Source: Kiritimatiellia bacterium
GTDB taxonomy: Bacteria; Verrucomicrobiota; Kiritimatiellia; UBA8416; JABMPJ01
DNA: 32,032 nucleotides
Assembly: GCA_016783675.1 (NCBI GenBank)
Contig: JADHWE010000032.1
Span: forward strand, 1 to 32,032
Reading direction: 5' to 3'
The translations under genes were made by a program, and so were the position numbers. Under the pieces are notes generated by a model, which was given only the letters and a program-made list of their open reading frames with translations, ran no database searches and had not been told where the DNA came from. Shown here one piece after another: positions 28,931 to 32,032 of the stretch (within the stretch, counting starts at the first letter, position 1; every line of letters begins with the position of its first letter).

Positions 28931-31897
28931 ATGACGAGAAAGTCACAGATGAGCGTCACCCGGCTGCGCACCGGTCTGCTCGGATTGCTCTCCATCGTAT
29001 TCCTGGGTGCGCTCGTACCGTCGTCTCCGGCCGAGGTCATTCTCCAGTACTTCAACACGAGCTATCGTGAGCTGGCCGAGAAGATGCCGGAACTGGTCGA
29101 GGTCGGCTACAGCGCACTTTGGCTGCCTCCTCCCACAAAAGGCAGCGGCGGCCTGTCGGTGGGGTACGATCTGTGGGACCCATTCGACCTCGGCGGGAAG
29201 GATCAGCGCAACACCGTCCGCACCCGTTACGGCACCGAAGCGGAGCTGCTCCACCTGATCCGCGTGGCCCACCGCTTCGGCGTGCGTGTCTACTTCGACA
29301 ATATCATGAACCACCGCGCGTTCGATGTGCCGGGGTACAACGAGTACACGCCGATCGATATCTATCCCGGCATGCTCCCCGAAGATTTTCACCTGCGCGT
29401 GACCGAGGAGGGCTTCTATCGCAAGTGGGACAATATCGCGAACTGGAGCGATACCTGGCAGATCCAGAACCGCAACTTCTCCGACCTGATCGATATCGCC
29501 CAGGAATCGCCCGACAACGGCAACTTCGGCACCAGCGAGGGCGACCACATTCCCAAGCTGGCGTTTGTGCGCCACCCTGACAACCCCGAGTACTACGATC
29601 ACAACCCCACCAACGACTGGGTCGGTTTCGGACACCCGAGCATCACGAAGCAGGTCATTGCCGACAATCCCGACTATTATAGGGAGGATGTGAATTCCTA
29701 CCTGATTCGGGCGGTCCGCTGGCTGGTACATCACACCAAGGTAGACGGGCTGCGCCTGGACGCGGTGAAGCATGTGCCGGACTACTTTTTCGGCCTGCAG
29801 TCGGGCGACAAAAACGGGAGCAGCGACGGCTATCTCGGGCAGGCCCAGTGGCAGTTCAATCATACCCGCGGTTTTGACGACTGGGACAACCATCGCGACA
29901 GCGTATTCGATACGGAGCTTACCTTCGGTCGCAACGACCTCATGATGTTCGGCGAGCACCTCGGCGAGCCGCCCTCGTTCAGTGGCTACATCGATGCCGG
30001 TATGCGACTGGTTGACAGTCAGCTTCACGGGTTCCTGAACGGCAACCTCGGTTCCCCCTGGGGAACGCTTGATGGCCTGCAGTATGCGGGCGGGCAGGGC
30101 TTCAGCTCCGGGTCCGGCGTGCCCTATGTGAAGAGCCATGACGACGACTATGCCACGCGCCCCTCGCTGCAGTTTGCGCTGAACCTGACGCGCCTGGGAC
30201 TGCCCAACGTCTACACCGACGGCAACTACCAATCCGAAACGCTCGGTGAGAGCGGCGGCGCGTTTCCGCGACACGCCAACATCAATTTCCTCGGGCAGTG
30301 GGACGACAACCGCATCCCGAACCTCGTCTATGTCCACGAGCACTTCTCCCGCGGGGGGCAGCAGCCGCGCTGGGGCGATGCCGACGTCTGCGCCTATGAG
30401 CGCGTCGACAAGCGCGAGAACTGGGGCATGTCGGATGCCGACGGCACGGTGCTCTTCTTCGTGATGTGCGACAACTTCTCGTCCGGCGAGTACCGCGAGA
30501 TCGATACCAACTTCCGGCCTGGCGACTACCTGTGGCAGTACTCTACCGGCGGGGGAAATTTCTACTACGAGGTGCCGTGGGACCAGAAGATCAAGGTCAT
30601 CATCCCCCCGGGCGGCTATTTTGCCTTCTCATGGCGCAGCCCGGAGGAGTCCGGTCTCTGGAGTGGCGGCGATTGGGACGTGCGCCCGGTTGAGATTCGC
30701 GAGAACGGTCAACCGGTGGGCTGGGTCTCCTACGTGCGCAAGGACGGTCCTGACGGGGATCCCGGTTTCAATCCATACGGTATTGACGATCCTGTTTCGA
30801 CCGACTTCCAGTACCGTTGGTGGGTGCCGCGCGTTAGTTCAGCCACGGGCCTGGACTTCATCGTCCGCGCGGACGGGTCTGCCGAGAACATCCTGCTCAA
30901 GCTCGACGGCGGTGTCGACCTGAATGGCGTCGCCCACAGCGGCGGCGACATGCGCGATCATCCCCCGGGCAACGAGGGATCGACCACCGTCTTCGAAGGC
31001 TATGAGCAGATGAACTACAACCAGCGCATTCGCGAGAAGTTCGCCGCCGTCGATACCGCACGCAACATCATTGGTACGCTCGGTGCAGAGACGTACGAGT
31101 GTACGTTTGGATCGCCTGGATTCACGATCAACAACGGCGACGGAGCGAACAGCAGTGTGGATACGGCTTCATGGGTATACCATGATCCGACAGCAATGAC
31201 TGATTTCCCTGAGGGTGAACAAAACAGCCAGTTCTGGCCGCCGCCGGAGACTGGATCTGTGGACACCGTCTACATGTGGGTCAAGATGGGATACGCCACC
31301 GAGGCCGACAAGATGTACGTGTACTACACGACGACGGGCGGTGACGACTACCCGGAAGGATCAGGTGGTTACCCCCTCAATGATTCCACGTTCGTAAGCG
31401 AGTTGAACTACTCCACTAACGGCCCGCTGGATGACGGCAAGGACACCGACTGGTGGACAGGAACGCTTCCGGCCATGTCTTCGGGCACCACACTGCGCTA
31501 CAAGATCGGCTGTTACCACCACGATGCGGGCAGCCGTTTCCCCATCAACTCGGACGAGGTGTATTGGAAGAAGCGGATGGTCAGCCAGTTCTCGATCACG
31601 AACTTCAATGCCGGTGGTGTCGAGCTCTATCCTCACATGGACTTTGCACAGGACACCAAGCAGACCGGTCTGGACGAAGGTTTCCATGTGCTGCGGGCCC
31701 GGGCGTTCCTGAACCGTTCCAGCAGCTCATCGATCTATAACACGTATGTGCAGCCCTTCTACTACGATGCCGTGGCGCCGACCGGTGTGGTGGTCTATCC
31801 CTCGCACGGCGAGACGCTATGGAATAACCAGTACGGTGCCGTGGTACGCACGGATTGGACCGTGACGGATGTCTACTTCAACATCGATGACGTGTAA
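28931..31897 (+). CDS. Secreted GH13 alpha-amylase-like glycoside hydrolase
   Basis: This encodes 988 residues from the ATG at 28931 with GGAGGA at the right distance upstream; an in-frame ATG at 28910 lies before that site. Residues 8-34 are a signal peptide, so the enzyme is exported. The GH13 barrel spans about 36-560: region I 'DNIMNHR', region II 'GLRLDAVKH' with nucleophile D277, region III 'GEHLG' with acid/base E342, and region IV 'SHDDD' with H403-D404. It should hydrolyse or transfer alpha-1,4 or 1,6 glucans such as starch or glycogen. Residues 560-930 contain beta-rich domains not assigned to a family. The final 'APTGVVVYPSHGETLWNNQYGAVVRTDWTVTDVYFNIDDV' begins another beta domain but ends after about 40 residues. 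It is flanked by an unannotated tail. Confidence 0.88.
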   Translation: MTRKSQMSVTRLRTGLLGLLSIVFLGALVPSSPAEVILQYFNTSYRELAEKMPELVEVGYSALWLPPPTKGSGGLSVGYDLWDPFDLGGKDQRNTVRTRYGTEAELLHLIRVAHRFGVRVYFDNIMNHRAFDVPGYNEYTPIDIYPGMLPEDFHLRVTEEGFYRKWDNIANWSDTWQIQNRNFSDLIDIAQESPDNGNFGTSEGDHIPKLAFVRHPDNPEYYDHNPTNDWVGFGHPSITKQVIADNPDYYREDVNSYLIRAVRWLVHHTKVDGLRLDAVKHVPDYFFGLQSGDKNGSSDGYLGQAQWQFNHTRGFDDWDNHRDSVFDTELTFGRNDLMMFGEHLGEPPSFSGYIDAGMRLVDSQLHGFLNGNLGSPWGTLDGLQYAGGQGFSSGSGVPYVKSHDDDYATRPSLQFALNLTRLGLPNVYTDGNYQSETLGESGGAFPRHANINFLGQWDDNRIPNLVYVHEHFSRGGQQPRWGDADVCAYERVDKRENWGMSDADGTVLFFVMCDNFSSGEYREIDTNFRPGDYLWQYSTGGGNFYYEVPWDQKIKVIIPPGGYFAFSWRSPEESGLWSGGDWDVRPVEIRENGQPVGWVSYVRKDGPDGDPGFNPYGIDDPVSTDFQYRWWVPRVSSATGLDFIVRADGSAENILLKLDGGVDLNGVAHSGGDMRDHPPGNEGSTTVFEGYEQMNYNQRIREKFAAVDTARNIIGTLGAETYECTFGSPGFTINNGDGANSSVDTASWVYHDPTAMTDFPEGEQNSQFWPPPETGSVDTVYMWVKMGYATEADKMYVYYTTTGGDDYPEGSGGYPLNDSTFVSELNYSTNGPLDDGKDTDWWTGTLPAMSSGTTLRYKIGCYHHDAGSRFPINSDEVYWKKRMVSQFSITNFNAGGVELYPHMDFAQDTKQTGLDEGFHVLRARAFLNRSSSSSIYNTYVQPFYYDAVAPTGVVVYPSHGETLWNNQYGAVVRTDWTVTDVYFNIDDV

Positions 31898-32032
31898 CCG
31901 TTCACGGGGTATGAGAGCAGAAATCTCGGAATGCCGCAAGATGTTTTTTCGGGGTAGTGAAACAGCTTCGAGATGTCTGCCGTTTGGCAGGCTTCTGAGC
32001 GGTGGAGCCGACCCACTAAAAAAAAGTTGCGT
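31898..32032. other. Non-coding tail after the amylase-like gene
   Basis: No gene is seen. There is a small hairpin CTGCC-GTTT-GGCAG (31977-31990) with only a weak T-rich follow-up (CTTCT), and an A-run near 32018-32025. The in-frame continuation reads 19 codons to another stop and is not clearly protein-like. Confidence 0.5.

Noticed and set aside
28931-31897. Insertion-sequence or recent phage material near the amylase-like gene
   Set aside because: No transposase or terminal inverted repeats were seen, and composition looks like the host.

Overview
The window reads as a GC-rich bacterial chromosome whose first 5 kb are a mobile-element segment and whose remaining 27 kb are ordinary host genes. 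The host is best guessed as a Gram-negative anaerobe of the PVC group, perhaps Kiritimatiellota. Three things suggest this: a siroheme-dependent (Ahb) heme pathway, an isoleucyl-tRNA synthetase with the HYGH variant of the HIGH motif, and dispersed intergenic repeats of the 'CCACGAAGNCACGAAG' and 'AACCACAGAGAACACAGAG' kind. The taxonomic call is inference; the anaerobic or microaerobic lifestyle follows more firmly from the heme pathway.

Region 1 (1-5243) is the mobile-element segment. Five overlapping plus-strand genes (20-2407) end in a Ycf46-like AAA+ ATPase. Two unknown minus-strand genes (2454-4096) follow, then a divergent pair of regulators (MerR-like at 4218-4718, XRE-like at 4772-5014) around a small palindrome. 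The segment stops at the 3' end of an intact tRNA-Gly(CCC), the usual position of a tRNA attachment site. No integrase is visible in the window.

Region 2 (5422-14882) is a heme operon. It starts with an eight-heme membrane-anchored cytochrome c carrying HEAT and TPR repeats. Five nearly gapless genes follow: ahbC, ahbD, an ahbA-ahbB fusion, a precorrin-2 dehydrogenase-HemA fusion, and a HemC-CobA-HemD fusion. Together with HemL and HemB, which are not in the window, they would take glutamyl-tRNA through siroheme, didecarboxysiroheme and Fe-coproporphyrin to heme b. The HemC part lacks the whole third domain, including the cysteine that normally holds the dipyrromethane cofactor.

Region 3 (14876-22405, minus strand) is a six-gene envelope operon: an active HtrA-like protease, a paralogue with all three catalytic residues replaced, two unknown membrane-anchored proteins, an ABC ATPase and an ABC permease. 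Dispersed repeats have been captured as the C-termini of two of these proteins.

Region 4 (22462-32032) holds a 40-residue basic protein, a small outer-membrane beta-barrel, ileS, a ThiF/MoeB-type E1-like enzyme, a LarE-type sulfur transferase with three conserved cysteines, an exported one-domain caspase-like protein, and a large secreted GH13 alpha-amylase-like enzyme whose last domain seems cut short.
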